DNA of 64,000 nucleotides from Perognathus longimembris pacificus (lineage: Eukaryota; Chordata; Mammalia; Rodentia; Heteromyidae), in assembly GCF_023159225.1 (NCBI RefSeq), contig NC_063188.1:17009086-17073085 (forward strand), read 5' to 3'. Shown here in pieces: positions 11,083 to 60,159 of the stretch. The notes beneath the pieces were generated by a model, which searched no databases, had not been told where the DNA came from, and saw only the letters and a program-made list of their open reading frames with translations. The position numbers were made by a program, and so were the translations under genes. Positions within the stretch are counted from its first letter, which is position 1. Every line of letters begins with the position of its first letter.

Positions 11083-11480
11083 CTCACCCCAAGTTGTAAA
11101 GTTCATTTCCAGCATAGTGTCTAGTTAGTATCACTGTTGAATTGGTTCACCCTTTGTCCCACTGTTTCTGTGATTCCCCTTCCCTTCCTCAAATCAATTA
11201 AATTATATACAAGACAGAGGGTAGAGAAATAAAAACAGTGTCAGTAGGGAATAAAACAAAGGATAAGAAAGGAAAAGGAAATAACTGAAAACAGAACACT
11301 GAAAATGAACTCTTGTTTCCATTTCTTGTAATTCATTTTGATAAGCATCATTTTATATTATCATATACACATAGCTATTGAGCTATTGTGATCCTCTCCT
11401 AAAAATATTCTAGACATATTCTAGTTACTACAAATGAGAGAAAATACCCCTCCCCAAACAAAGAAAGTGAGAAGTAAATA
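11083..11480 (-). mobile_element. L1 3' UTR fragment
   Basis: Contains 'caagttgtaaagttcatt', 'ggttcaccctttgtcc' and 'gctattgagctattgtgatc', shared with the L1 segments at 41.4-41.8 and 59.0-59.2 kb. Confidence 0.7.
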
Positions 11481-11671
11481 GGAGAATACATAGCTATGAT
11501 TTTGAACCTCTAAAGTCTATGCAATTACAGGGCTCTGGATTGGTTTTTGTCTTAAAATTGTGTTCTGTTGTGGTATTGGATTTGCTTTGATTTCCATATG
11601 GGCAGAACAAACCATAAAAACCACAAGAAAAATGATAAGTCAAGGAACCTCAACTACTCAACTACTATGGT

Positions 11672-11870
11672 TAATTGGGAATATGGCCTAGTGGTAGAGT
11701 GCTTGACTTGCATATATGAAGCCCTGGGTTCGATTCCTCAGCACTACATACATGGAAAAAGCCAGAAGTGGCACTGTGGATCAAATGGTGGAGTGCTAGC
11801 TTTGAGCAAAAGAAGCCAAGGACAGTGCTCAGGCCATGAGTCCAAGGCCCAGGACTGGCAAAAAAAAAAA
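11672..11870 (+). mobile_element. Type A SINE
   Basis: 'gaatatggcctagtgg' to 'aggactggc' with an A tail. Followed directly by an antisense 7SL-like half at 11875-11957. Confidence 0.9.
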
Positions 11871-11984
11871 AGTCTTAAGGTCTTTCCTGAACCTCAATCC
11901 TCAGATCTCATCCTCCTGATTAGCTAGGATAACAAGCAAGAGGCACCAGCACCTAGCTCTTCTCTTCTTTCTTTTGTCCTTTCC

Positions 11985-12470
11985 TTTTTAAGATGGAGTC
12001 TTGCAGCATTTTCTGCCCAGACTGGCTTGAACTTCAGTCCTCGGATATTCAGCCTCTCCCTCCTCCTATTTCACTCACCATCTTATTACTCCTCTCTCTC
12101 CCCCTCTCCCATCTCATACACTCCTCTATTTCCTTTCTTTTCCATTCCTTTCCAAGTATTGTGGTCTTTTCTGCCCAAACTTGCATTGAGCCTCATTCCT
12201 CAGATTTCAGCCTTTCCCTCCTTTCCCTCTCCTTTAGTCCCATGCCTTCCTCTGCCAAACTATTTTCTTTTATTTTTGAGATGAGTCTCACAGACTTTAC
12301 TGCCCATGCTGGATTTGAACCTCAGTGCTCAGACTTCAGACTCTTCCTCTCCTCCATTACCCTGCTTGCTTTCCTTTACTTTGTTTTCTTTTCTTTTTGA
12401 AATGAGTCACTCAGACTTTTCTGCCCATGCTGGCTTTGAACTTCATTCCTCAGATTACAGCTTCTCTCTT
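11985..12470 (-). repeat. Four related units of antisense SINE-left-half plus pyrimidine spacer
   Basis: Units near 11989-12050, 12155-12215, 12274-12345 and 12397-12465 each read like 'gatgagtctcacagac', 'ctgcccatgctgg', 'gaacctcagt' and then a CT-rich spacer. They resemble the 7SL-like half of a type B SINE. Regular order and shared spacers suggest tandem amplification more than separate insertions. A fifth relative is at about 10560-10625. Confidence 0.7.
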
Positions 12471-13125
12471 TTTCTCTTGTCCCTTTCCTCCTTCCCCCTC
12501 CCTCTTCCCCTCCTCTACCTCCACTCTCCTCTACCTCCGTTCTCCTCTTCCTCACAGTCACCTCCCTCCTTTCCCTCCTCACTCTTCTCCATCCTCTCCC
12601 ACTTCCCTTTACCTCTTACCACTCATTCTCTGCACCTTCCCTTTCGATTTTATGCCCCTTTCCTCTCCATCCTCTGGCCTTTCCCTTCCTTTTCTCTGCC
12701 CCTACCTTCTCATTCTCTGATCCTTACCTTCCTTTTACTTCATCTTCCCTTCACTCTTCTCCTCCTTCCTTCCCTTCCACTCTGCTTCCCTTCCTTTCTA
12801 GTCTCATCCTTTGTCTCTTCCCATCCTCTGAACATTACCTTCCTTTTATTTTTCCTCCCCTCTTCTCCCTTTCCCTCTCCTAGTTCCTTCCCTTCCTATT
12901 ATTGCTTCCCTTCCTTTCTCTTCCTAACCTCTGTCCTGCCCCTTTCCTTCTTTTCCTCTTCCCCTTCACTTCTTGTCCTTTATTCCTTTCCATCCTCTAC
13001 CTCCCTCCTTCCCATGCTCTGTACCTTCCATTCCCATCCTTTGCCCTTTCCCTCCTGTCCCCTTGCCTTCCTTTCCCTTTCCTTCCCTTCCTTAAACCTT
13101 CCTTTCCCTTCTTTAAATTTTTTTT
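12470..13125. repeat. Second pyrimidine-rich block
   Basis: Loose repeats around 'cttcccttccttt' and 'cattctctg', nearly all C/T on the + strand but less pure than the 7.3-10.3 kb tract. It continues directly from the four-unit array. Confidence 0.85.
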
Positions 13126-13149
13126 TTCTTTGTGAGGTGGAGTCTCCCA

Positions 13150-13306
13150 GCCCAAAGCTAGCATAGGCAGGAAAGTTCTTGAGACTCTTGCCTCCAATTA
13201 ACCACAAAAATCTGGAGTAGAGCTATGGCTCCAGTGATAGAATACAAGCCTTGAGAGATAAAGTTCAGAGATAGCACCCAAGCCCTGACCAAAGTACTGA
13301 CACAAA
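13150..13306 (+). mobile_element. Type B SINE, 5'-truncated and diverged
   Basis: Begins inside the left half ('aaagctagcataggcagg'). Ends 'caaagtactgacacaaag', abutting the L1. Confidence 0.7.
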
Positions 13307-13308
13307 GA

Positions 13309-14605
13309 GAGACTTCTCAGAAGAAGTAAGAATGGCAAATAGATACATGAGGAAATAGATACATAAAGGAAATGCAATTCAAAACAACTTTGAGATTCCA
13401 CATCAACCAATTAGATTGACCAACAAGAATTTGAGCAAGTAACAAATGCTGGCAGGATGGTAGGGGAGAGGGAAATGAACCCTATTGAACTGTTGGTGGG
13501 AATGTAAACTACTACAACCCCTCTGGACAGCTATCTGGAGGGTCCTCAAAAGACTGAACAGAGATCTTCCCTATGACCCAGTCATACCCTCTTGGGCATC
13601 TACACCAAACATTATAGTTAGGATATGGTAAAGGCACTTGCGCATCCATGTTCATTGCTGCATTATTCACGGTAGCCAAGTTATGGAAATAGCCCAGATG
13701 TCCTACAGTAGGTGAGTGCATCCAAGAAATGTGGCACATATACAGAATGGAATTTTACTCATCCATTAGAAATAATAAGATTATATCACTTGAAGCTGGA
13801 CACTGATGGCTCATGCATGTGATCCTAGCTACTAAAGAGGCTGTGATCTGAGGATCATGGTTCAAAGCTAGCTCAGGTAGGAAAGTCTGTGAGACTCTAT
13901 CTCCAGTTAATCACCAGAAAACCAGAAGTGGAGCAATGGCTCAAAATGCTGGAGTGCTGGCCTTGAGCAAAAAAAGCTTAGGGTCAGTGCCCAGGCCCAA
14001 GTTCAAGCCCCACTAACCAAAAAACAAAAACAACTATGTCCTTTGCAGGGAAATGAATGGGCCTAGAACAAATCATGTTAAGTGAGGTAAACCAAGCTCA
14101 AAGAGACAAAAATGGTGTATGTTTTCTCTTTTTGGAAGTTAGACCTACCTAAAATATAACTTGGCATAATGACTTATAGAGGATTCTAGGCATGCACATA
14201 TAGTCAGACTAAAGGTGGATACACCCCAAAGTGTAAATCCTCTGAACAGTTAAAATACTATATTGAAATGAATTCTGGGAAATAGAAATGTGGTGGGTTT
14301 TGTTGTTGTTGTTGCTGTTGGTGGTGATGGTTTTTGCTTTTGTTTGGGTGATTTTTGCCTCTTAAGGAGGGATCAAGGGGACACAGAAATGGAGAGAGGA
14401 AGGGTGAACAAATGCAATCATACTATTCAGTGTACACTATGTGGAAAATAAACTTGTGGGCAGGGACAGGAGTAAAGTGGGGGAAAGTGAAAGAAGGGGT
14501 GATACTGTCCAAAAAAGAAATGTGCTCATTACCGACTTATGAAGTGGTAACCTGTCTGACACAACACCTTAATTATAACAATAAAATTATGTTTAAATAA
14601 ATAAA
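13309..14605 (+). mobile_element. L1 3' end (ORF2 tail and 3' UTR), SINE-interrupted
   Basis: Starts with the ORF2-type 'agacttctcagaagaag', runs through 'gaactgttggtgggaatg' and 'catgttcattgctgcattatt', and ends in an A/T tail. Numerous frame breaks make it non-coding. A type B SINE at 13793-14028 is inserted, after which L1 resumes with 'ctatgtcctttgcaggg'. Confidence 0.88.
13793..14028 (+). mobile_element. Type B SINE nested in L1
   Basis: 'agctggacactgatggctc' to 'ccccactaacc'. The L1 sequence is continuous across it. Confidence 0.87.
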
Positions 14606-14911
14606 TGGGAAAATATTTTAGGTAGAATATATATGTGTATAACCATTTAAATCCTTGTATTTAAATTTTTAATTATAAGTACTTAAAGCAATAAAAAAAC
14701 CTAATTTAAATATGTGCTTCCATATGGTAAGAATAGCATTTATTTCTGAAATGTGAAGAATAGGTCAGAGTTAAAGATAAATGTGACAGCATTTCTAAAT
14801 TCAAATTTCCCAAAAATTTACATAAGGATTCCTTTTAAAATTTAATTGTATTGTATTAACTCATCAGATTTCCTCAAGTAGTAGATGGACAAAACATTCA
14901 GCATTTTTTAA

Positions 14912-15018
14912 AAAAATATGGAATGCTTCACGAGTTTGCATGTCATCCTTGTGCAGGGGCCATGCTAATCTTCTCTGTATCATTCCAATTTTAGTATATG
15001 TGCTACCAAAGTGAGCAC
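14912..15018 (-). pseudogene. RNU6: U6 snRNA retro-pseudogene
   Basis: On the minus strand the full U6 length is present, including the ACAGAG box and the internal 'gatacagagaagatt' region. About eight differences from U6, mostly C-to-T or G-to-A at former CpGs. Flanked by a 15-bp direct repeat 'aacattcagcatttt' at 14893-14907 and 15019-15033, so it was inserted by L1 machinery and lacks a native U6 promoter. Confidence 0.93.
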
Positions 15019-15196
15019 AACATTCAGCATTTTATTTACTAAATTCGCATTCATTCAGGAATGAGACAATTATTTAAAACTAATTACATGCATATATCAA
15101 ATGTACCAAATTCAGAAGGTAAACTTTTGTATGAGAAAAAGATTATATGTATCTACATTTAATTTAACCAAGTCCATTCAAATAATAGGTTTCTGC

Positions 15197-15222
15197 GTGT
15201 GTGTGTGCACACGCATGTGCAC
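15197..15222. repeat. Short alternating TG/CA run
   Basis: 'gcgtgtgtgtgtgcacacg' next to a decayed antisense type B remnant that runs to about 15360. Confidence 0.7.
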
Positions 15223-15576
15223 CAACTTTTATTCTGTCACTGTTGGCACTCTAGTACATGGCCTCATCTTCAATTCTGTATTTTTGGTAGTTAATTGGAG
15301 GTAAGAGTCTCTTGGATATGTCCAAGAGACTTCCTATAAATGTGAGTCACTAGTGCCCAACCTAATAATAGATTTCTTTATATCATAAGGTGGAAAGCTA
15401 AGACTTAACTTGCTATTTTGTGTGGAGCCACATGTTAATTTTGGTGGACACTGAGCTTAGACCCAAATATCTTTCAATGAAGTTTCATATTTCAGTATTT
15501 GGAGTTACTTGGAACTCCAACTAATTAATAAAATTAATAGTGTCATATGTTTGGTCTTAGGTGACTCTGCAGCGTG

Positions 15577-53129
<37,553 letters not shown>

Positions 53130-53132
<3 letters not shown>

Positions 53133-53197
53133 ATTCCTGCTCTATGGAGATCGTGCAACCTGGTAGATTCCTGCTCTATGGAGATCGTGCAACCTGG
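53130..53197 (+). repeat. Perfect 34-bp tandem duplication at the stop codon
   Basis: Units 53130-53163 and 53164-53197 are identical by eye. Each begins 'tagattcctgctc' and ends 'gtgcaacctgg'. The first three bases of unit 1 are the TAG stop codon, so unit 2 carries a second copy of it in the 3' UTR. Confidence 0.95.
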
Positions 53198-53942
53198 TGC
53201 AAGACAAGTTGAAATGTCCTAAGCTCAAAGTGCTTTTCCACACAAAGGTGTTTGAACAAGTATATAATACTAGCTCTCATTCTTTAGCTCTTTTCAGCTT
53301 TCAAGTGACACTACATTTTTATTCTACCTTATCTGTGTCAGATTAACATATAAGTATAGTTTTTCTGTAGTTAGCTATTTCCAAAAATTACTTTTTTGCT
53401 TTGCTTGAAATAATTGTTTTTCTCTGTTATACTCACCTTCAGAATATTACCTTCCAAACAATGTGGCTGTTCATATCTTTTTGTGTTTTGTCTGCTTCCT
53501 TAATTTCTTATAAGTCCTGTCTGACCTTTTGTAGGTAAGATAGCTGATCTTCCTTTGTTCCTTTTCTGTCATTGTTCTATTTTTCAAATGTAGAAACAAC
53601 ACAGAAACTTCCAAAAAAATGTTCAGTGTATTCCAGGACAGTGTTCCCCTTCAATGGGAACAATTGATACCTGTTCTTTTTCTAAGGAAAGTGAATTATT
53701 TGACTGTGAGTCCCCTTCCAGCTTGTGACCTGAAGAAATCAGAGCTTAGGGAGATTTCCTTCCTACCTGAATGGCCTCCCATCATAAGGCTGATGATTTG
53801 ACCAGTGATAACCTCCAGGCCCACCAAATTGAACACAACTTTCTACTGAAGGGCTCTGGTTCTTGATCTTGAGATTGTAAAGTGGTTCTAACCAAGCAAA
53901 GCCCATTGTATCCATGGTTGAACATTCAAGTTCAAGTTATTT

Positions 53943-54400
53943 TTGTGCCAGTCCTGGGACTTGAACTCAAGGCCTGGGCACTCTCCATGAGCTTTTGTGC
54001 TCAATGCTAGTGCTCTGCCATTTCAGTCACAACTCTAATTTTAGTTTTTAGTGGTAAACTGGAGATAAGAGTCTCATGGAGTCAGGTGCTGATGGCTCAT
54101 GCCTATAATCCTAGGTACTCAGGAGGCTGAGATCTGAGGAGTGCAGTTCAAAGCCAGATTGGGCAAAAAAACTCTTATCTCCAGTTAACTACCAAAAAGT
54201 CAAGTGGAAGTGTGGCTCAAGTGGTAGAGTGAAAGGGCAAAAATATCTCAGGGACAGTGCCCAGGCCCTGAGTTCAAGCCTCAGGACCAGTACCAAAAGA
54301 ATTAGAGACTTTCATGCTTGGACTGGCTTCATACAGAGATTGATCCTCAGATCTCAGCCTCTTAAGTAGTAGGATTACAGGCATGAGCCAGTGGTGCCAC
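53943..54400 (-). mobile_element. Type B SINE in the 3' UTR, split by an opposite copy
   Basis: Antisense copy (53943-54079, 54302-54400) with a sense type B copy at 54080-54301 inserted after 'gagtctcatgga'. Confidence 0.87.
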
Positions 54401-55118
54401 CTTAAAGTTCAAGTTTAATCATTTTGGCTGCTCTCTTTATCTAGCATGCATGCAGTCTCAAAAGCTTGGTTATGTAAGGATTCAAGATTAATGTCAAATT
54501 TTTGGAAAAACTAACTTTCTAAAATTATCCTTCCAAAGTAACAATTACTCATGCTGTCATTTAAAGTTTTATATAGTATTATTTCTAGGAGTTTTCAGTA
54601 AAACTAATATTTAAATGTTTTAATTAAAAAAATTTTTGCTAGCACACTTTTATGTTGGTCCTCAGTAAATTAATGTTCATTTTATTATGTCTACTCCTTG
54701 TACTTTCCTTTAAAAATCTTTGTTTAGTGTTTGGTTCTAAGAACTCCAAGAAATTTCCTCAACATTCTCTACTATTCCATGTAGCTACCTGGGGGCTTAA
54801 TTTGATACCTGCTCAGATAATTAGAAACTAATACATGGTATATCTTGGGATTATCATTAACATTTTAGGGATTATGAGTTCAAATGCACAAGGAATTGAC
54901 AAAGATCCTCTTCATGACCTTCAAACAAGTTTTAAAGATATAATTCCTTTGGATAAAGATAATATATTCAGAAATATTGGGACCAAAAATTGCACTTGTT
55001 TCTTGCATATATATACATATATATATACATGAATAGATGTATATTTTTTTAATTTGGTGTTTGTTTATTTTGGTTACATATAGATTTGTTAAAATGTTTT
55101 GATGTTACTTATTTTTGT

Positions 55119-55124
55119 AATAAA
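55119..55124 (+). terminator. ZNF280C: Candidate poly(A) signal AATAAA
   Basis: First canonical AATAAA on the sense strand after the stop that I could find. It lies outside recognisable SINEs, just after a T-rich stretch. Cleavage would fall near 55140. Confidence 0.5.
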
Positions 55125-55336
55125 AATTTTATTGATAAAGACCTTTGGAAATTATTTTAGAATCAGTAACTTCACATAACAGCTATAGATTATATCATAC
55201 AACTAGAAGCATTGCTTTGCTTTTCACACGGAAAAGAGATTGCTTGGCTTACACATGGAGAACGCTACTGAATTCATCTTGTACTTTTTCTTAAATCCCA
55301 GTTAAAAGCTTACTATATAATATTTCACTTAATTCA

Positions 55337-55430
55337 GAAATGGAGGTGTGGCTCAGATGATAGAGTGAAAAGGCCAAGCTAGAGCTCAAGGCCTTGAGTA
55401 TCAAGCCCCTGTATCCACACACACAAAAAA
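55337..55430 (+). mobile_element. ID-like monomer with CA tail
   Basis: 'atggaggtgtggctcag', then 'cacacacacaaaa'. Confidence 0.6.
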
Positions 55431-55611
55431 ATGAAGATAAAAGAACTATATTTTACTAATTTGAACTTAAAAAGAACTAGCATATAGATCTTAATAAGCA
55501 TAAAGGTCGGCAGGCACTGAATTCTGACTCAATCATGATTGGGGATTTTTGCCCCTAAAATCATAACTTTATGAAAGTACTTTGCAGTGTATTAGAAGCC
55601 ATTTTTTTTCA

Positions 55612-55700
55612 AGCTGGGCCTGGTAACTTGCCTGTAATCCCAGCCACTCAAGAGGCAGATATTGGAAGGATCACAATTCCAGGTCAGCCAGGGAGTTAGG
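55612..55700 (+). mobile_element. B1-type SINE
   Basis: 'gctgggcctggtaacttgcc' to 'tccaggtcagccagg'. Confidence 0.68.
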
Positions 55701-55724
55701 TTGGCCATTTAAAACAGAATGTGG

Positions 55725-56160
55725 CTTAGCAGTTGAGTGCTTGCCTAGCATGCATGAAGCCCTGGGCTCAATTCCTCAGCACCACATAAACAGAAAAAAA
55801 AGGCCAGAAGTGGCGCTGTGGCTCAAGTGGCAGAGTGCTAGCCTTGAGCAAAAAGAAGCCAACGGGCTGGGAATATGGCCTAGTGGCAAGAGTGCTTGCC
55901 TCCTACACATGAAGCTCTCAGTTCGATTCCCCAGCACCACATATATGGAAAGCGGCCAGAAGAGGCGCTGTGGCTCAGGTGGCAGAGTGCTAGCCTTGAG
56001 CGGGAAGAAGCCAGGGACAGTGCTTAGGCCCTGAGTCCAAGCCCCAGGACTGGCCAAAAAAAAAAAAAAAAAAAAAAAAAGAAGCCAAGGACAGTGCTCA
56101 GGCCCTGAGTCCAAGTCCCAGGACTGGCAAAATAAACCCCGACAAAACAACAACAACAAC
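55725..56160 (+). mobile_element. Type A SINE split by another type A SINE
   Basis: The outer copy (55725-55862, 56081-56135) is interrupted by a same-strand copy 55863-56080 carrying 'gagcgggaagaag'. Target duplication 'gaagccaa'. (CAA)n tail. Confidence 0.92.
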
Positions 56161-56176
56161 AACAAAAATCAGATGT

Positions 56177-56410
56177 CTTCCAGGTGCTGATGGCTTACAC
56201 CTGTAATACTAGATACTCAGGAGGCTGAGATCTGAGGATCCCCATTCGAAGACAGCTAAGGCAGAAAAGTCCCTCTGAGACTCTTATCTCTAACCACTCA
56301 AAACTCAGAAGTGGCACTGTGACTCAAAGTGGTAGAGCGCTAGCCTTGAGCAAAAGAGCTCAGGAACAACACTCAGACCCTTAGTTCAAGCCCCAAGACC
56401 ATCAGAAAAA
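56177..56410 (+). mobile_element. Type B SINE
   Basis: 'ccaggtgctgatggcttac' to 'ccccaagaccatc'. Confidence 0.87.
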
Positions 56411-56682
56411 TAAAATAGGAGGTCGTTCCATATAATTTATCCCATTTATGTTAAAATAGGCAAGTTTATAGAACCAGTAGGTCCATTTGTTTCCAACAGC
56501 TAGGAGAAGAATGGGGAGAAGAATGGGAAGCATTTGCCTAGTGGGTATGGAATTTTATTTGGAGGTGATAAAAATATTTTAGAACTAGGTAGAGATGGTT
56601 TAACAATATTGTAAATATTAACTGACACTGATTTCTTATTCTAAGATTACTTATTTTTATTTTATTTTATTTATTTTTTTTT

Positions 56683-56873
56683 TGGCCAGTCCTGGGGCTT
56701 GGACTCAGGGCCTGAGCACTGTCCCTGGCTTCTTTTTGCTCAAGGCTAGCACTGTACTACTTGAGCCACAGCGCCACTTCTGGCCGTTTTCTGTATATGT
56801 GGTGCTGGGGAATTGAACCCAGGGCTTCATGTATACAAAGCGAGCACTTTACCACTAGGCCTCTCCCAGCCCC
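56683..56873 (-). mobile_element. Type A SINE
   Basis: Young-type 'ggccgttttctgtatatg' but with a damaged left monomer end ('aggcctctcccagcccc'). Confidence 0.9.
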
Positions 56874-56910
56874 TAATTTTTTGATATATAAATCTCACAT
56901 CACATTTTTT

Positions 56911-57240
56911 TGTCCATTGTGGGGCTTGAACTTGGCCTGGGCACTCCCTCTGTGCTCTTCAGCTCAAGGCTGGCACTCTGCCACTGGAGCCACACCACCA
57001 CTTCCTGGTTTCTGGTGGCTAAATGGAGATGAATCTCACTGACTTTCCTGCCCTGGCTGGCTTGTCCTGCCCAGGCTGCCTTTGAACTGTGATCTTCAGA
57101 TCTCAGCCTCCTGAGTAGCTAGGATTACAGGCATGAGCCACCAGTGCCTGGTTTCACATCACGTTTTTGGGCAGTACTAGAGTTTAAACTCAGAACCTTG
57201 CGTTTGCAAGAACTCTACCACTGGAGCCACACCCTAGCCC
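56911..57240 (-). mobile_element. Type B SINE inserted in an ID-like remnant
   Basis: Repeat 'cacatcac(a/g)ttttt' flanks the type B copy (56911-57158), followed by an ID-like antisense piece. Internal 'ctgccc...ggctg' duplication. Confidence 0.78.
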
Positions 57241-57470
57241 TTTTTACCATATTCTTTAAGGTCTCTTATCCCCCCACAGGCCACCTTGAATCATGATCCT
57301 CCTACTAATGTCTCCTAAGTACCTGGGGTGACAGGTACACACTACCGTACTGAGTTTCATTGGTTGCGATGGGATCTTCTTTTTCTCCCAATGGCCTTGA
57401 ACTACTAATCCTTGTCATCTCAACCATATTGCAAGGATTACAGATGTGAACCACTGTACCTGGCTTATAT
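57241..57470 (-). mobile_element. Two eroded B1-type SINEs
   Basis: 'ccttgaatcatgatcctcc' and 'tggccttgaactactaatcc', each ending in a 'gtacc...' B1-like motif. Confidence 0.55.
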
Positions 57471-58077
57471 CAATGTTTGCAACCTTAAAAATTAGGAATA
57501 TAAAGGAAACTTTAATAAAAATCTTAAATTAATATGATAATGGCTCAAGAAAGTAGGCAAGCCCTGAAGAAGATTAATGTCTGGATCAAGGAGCAAGATT
57601 GATGAGTTTGTAGCAGAGTTGGAAGGGTAAAGGGTAGTAGATAGGATAATACAGAAACTTATAAGCAACCCCATTCCTAGATTTTAAATGGAGAAGTTTA
57701 TATTTTAGTAAATAAATAGAGTACACAAAATCCTTAAGCACATTCATAACAGCATCATTCCAGCTACTGTCTTGAGAATAAGCTGTAAACTACCAAGTGC
57801 AAAATCCAGGGTGTCCGCTAAAATGCTATAGGAATAATCCATATGGGAATTTAGACTAGGATGGTAAGAGTAAGACATAAGTGGCTTAAGTTGAAGTACA
57901 TATTTATGGCTGAGCCCACAAATTTTCTTGAGGGCTTGAGTATGAAGGGATTATAAGTCGCCATTGTCACTATTATTGTTAGTCTTTTACTACCTTTCCT
58001 GATTGTATTTGCCTTCACTTTATTCAGATAGAAAGGTTATGATCCTTGCACATGACTTTGATAAAAAAAAATTTTTT
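57471..58077. other. Intergenic, AT-rich unique sequence
   Basis: No coding or clear repeat signal. Confidence 0.55.
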
Positions 58078-58155
58078 TTCTTTGTGCTGAGGAGTGAACT
58101 TGGGGCCTTGCACCTGCTGGACAAGTACCTGAGTTGACCAATGGTCCTCACCCCT
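58078..58155 (-). mobile_element. ID-like monomer remnant
   Basis: 'tgctgaggagtgaacttgg' and 'cctgctggacaagtacc'. Confidence 0.5.
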
Positions 58156-58539
58156 TTTTAATTCTTTTCCTAACCCTGTATGTCTTTCGAGATAGTCACT
58201 GTTAAACTGTATGGTACCGACTAGATCTTCAACGTCTCAGGCTCTCTATACTTCTATTTTCAGGGAATTCTATGAAAAAGCAAATCATCTTGTCTTTTAT
58301 AAATAATAATTATTATTATTATAAATAAATGTTATGGACTTAGAGCTGACTATACCATGTTTCACCCCACCTCACATACCTTACTTCCCTGATCTTGAGG
58401 CCCTTCTGCTGCCTTGTACTCTAGTCACTTTGGTATTTGACCACCTGGAAGAGTTTCCTGTCAAGGACAAACATGGAGAGACTTGTATATCTGTCCTCTA
58501 TAGTGAAATGCATCTGTCTATACCACTGTGATGCATAGT

Positions 58540-58735
58540 GATGTGGTAAGAGGACAACCTTGAAGTTCAAGCATCTTAGATTCAAATTCTGATGGTGTAT
58601 GTTAAGCAGCCTTGCAAGAACTGACTGAACTTGTCCACGGTACGCTTCATCATCAGTGAATTTGTCAGTAATGATAACATCTGTATATAATTTGGCAATG
58701 ACCTCACAAATAACAGGCCCTAAATAAACGAAGCT
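58540..58735 (+). mobile_element. MIR SINE
   Basis: 'cttagattcaaattctg' through 'aatgataacatctgtat' and 'aataacaggccctaaata' follow the MIR layout, highly diverged. Confidence 0.55.
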
Positions 58736-58796
58736 GATATTACTGCTGCTCCTGCTGCATTAGCAGCTGTTCTTGCTGTTATTTCAAGTTGATTTA

Positions 58797-58900
58797 GGTC
58801 CGGGCATGGTGGTACATGTCTGTAAATATTGGACTGGAGGTGTGGCTCAAATGGTAGAGCACCAGACAAAATCATAGATCCTAGTACTGCCAAAAAAAAC
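58797..58900 (+). mobile_element. Short B1-ID composite
   Basis: 'ccgggcatggtggtacatg' then 'ggtgtggctcaaatgg' and an A tail. Confidence 0.6.
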
Positions 58901-58914
58901 CTGAACACATTATT

Positions 58915-59990
58915 TGTTTTAATTTTTATTGTTATTGTAAAGGTGATATACAGTGGGGTTACAGTTTCATGAGGCAGGTAAAGATTACATTTCTTTTTGG
59001 ACAATGTCACCCCTTCCCTCCCTCTCTCCAAGTTTTCCCCTCCTATCCCCACCCATAAGTTGTACAGTTCATTTTCAACATAGTATCCACTGAGTACCAT
59101 TACTGCATTTGTTCACCCTTTGTCCTTCATCTCTGTGCCTTCCTTACACTCCTAATGACATATAAACCAACAAACATAACAAAAAGAAAAACCCTTTTGT
59201 TTTTATTTCCTGGGGTTCATTTCAATAAATACTATTTTGTATGATCAGATGCAATAGGCATTATGCCTTAATGTTCCTATCTTAGATTATCCTCCTTTGG
59301 CCTCACTATGTGTGAATGTCTAGAGATCTATGTAATGTATTATGTCCTGGTATTTTAGATCTAACTTCTGCATATGAGAGACAACATCTGCCTTTTCTGT
59401 CTCTGAGCTTGGCTTACTTCATTTAACATGTTCTGGGTCTGTTCTAGGTCCATCCATTTCCCTACAAATGATAATATTATTCTAATGGTTGTATAAAATT
59501 CCATTGTATATAGGTACATGTTTTGATCCATTCATCTACTATGAGGCATCTGGCTGTCAACTTTGTGCTATTGTGAATAGTGCAGCAATGAACATGGATG
59601 TACAAGTGTCTATGATATCCTGGCTTGTGATGTTCTTGGTAAATTCCAAGTAGTAATATGGCTGGGTTGTAGGGAAGATCTATGTTTAGATTTTTTTTTG
59701 CCAGTCCTAGGGCTTGAACTCAGGGCCTGAGCACTATCCCTAGCTTCTTTTTGCTCAAGGCTAGCACTGTATCACTTGAGCCACAGCTCCACTTCTGGCT
59801 TTTTCTGTATATATGGTGCTGAAGAATTGAACCCAGGGCTTCATGTATGTGAGATAAGCACTCTACCACTAGGCCATATTCCCATCCCTATGTTTAGATT
59901 TTTGAGGAACCTCCAGACTGCTGTCCAGAGTGGTTGTACAAGTTTACATTCCCACCAACAGTGGACAGATGATTTCTAACTCCATTGTTG
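58915..59990 (-). mobile_element. L1 3' end with nested SINE
   Basis: From 'attgttattgtaaaggtg' through a CT-rich run, 'gttcaccctttgtcc', 'gtccatccatttccctac' and 'gtgcagcaatgaacatgg' to 'cattcccaccaacagtgg'. The longest L1 piece in the window; no open frame survives. Confidence 0.88.
59691..59887 (-). mobile_element. Type A SINE nested in L1
   Basis: Target duplication 'tatgtttagattttt' at both edges (about 59680 and 59888). Confidence 0.93.
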
Positions 59991-60159
59991 AAATGAGGAA
60001 ACTAAGGTAACCTATTCTGAAAACAAATGGTATCAAGAAGTACTAACTTGTCTATATTACAAAATCATCTCTAAGCTGATTGTAGTCAATTCAGAATGTT
60101 TTCTTTATGCCCCTCAGATATTTCTCATTTGAGTGGATTTTGTTGCATTTGTCTATTTT

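Larger units (their letters stand above)
53133..55140 (+). other. ZNF280C: ZNF280C 3' UTR (probable extent)
   Basis: No further coding signal follows the stop. The segment is mostly AT-rich unique sequence, interrupted by a nested pair of oppositely oriented type B SINEs at 53943-54400. The end is set by the poly(A) signal at 55119. A shorter form ending before the SINEs cannot be excluded. Confidence 0.5.

Noticed and set aside
12306..13166. 286-codon open frame
   Set aside because: Same composition effect in the second pyrimidine-rich block, beginning inside SINE-like units.
14912..15018. Functional U6 snRNA gene
   Set aside because: Target duplications and multiple CpG-decay changes, with no upstream U6 promoter elements seen, indicate a pseudogene.
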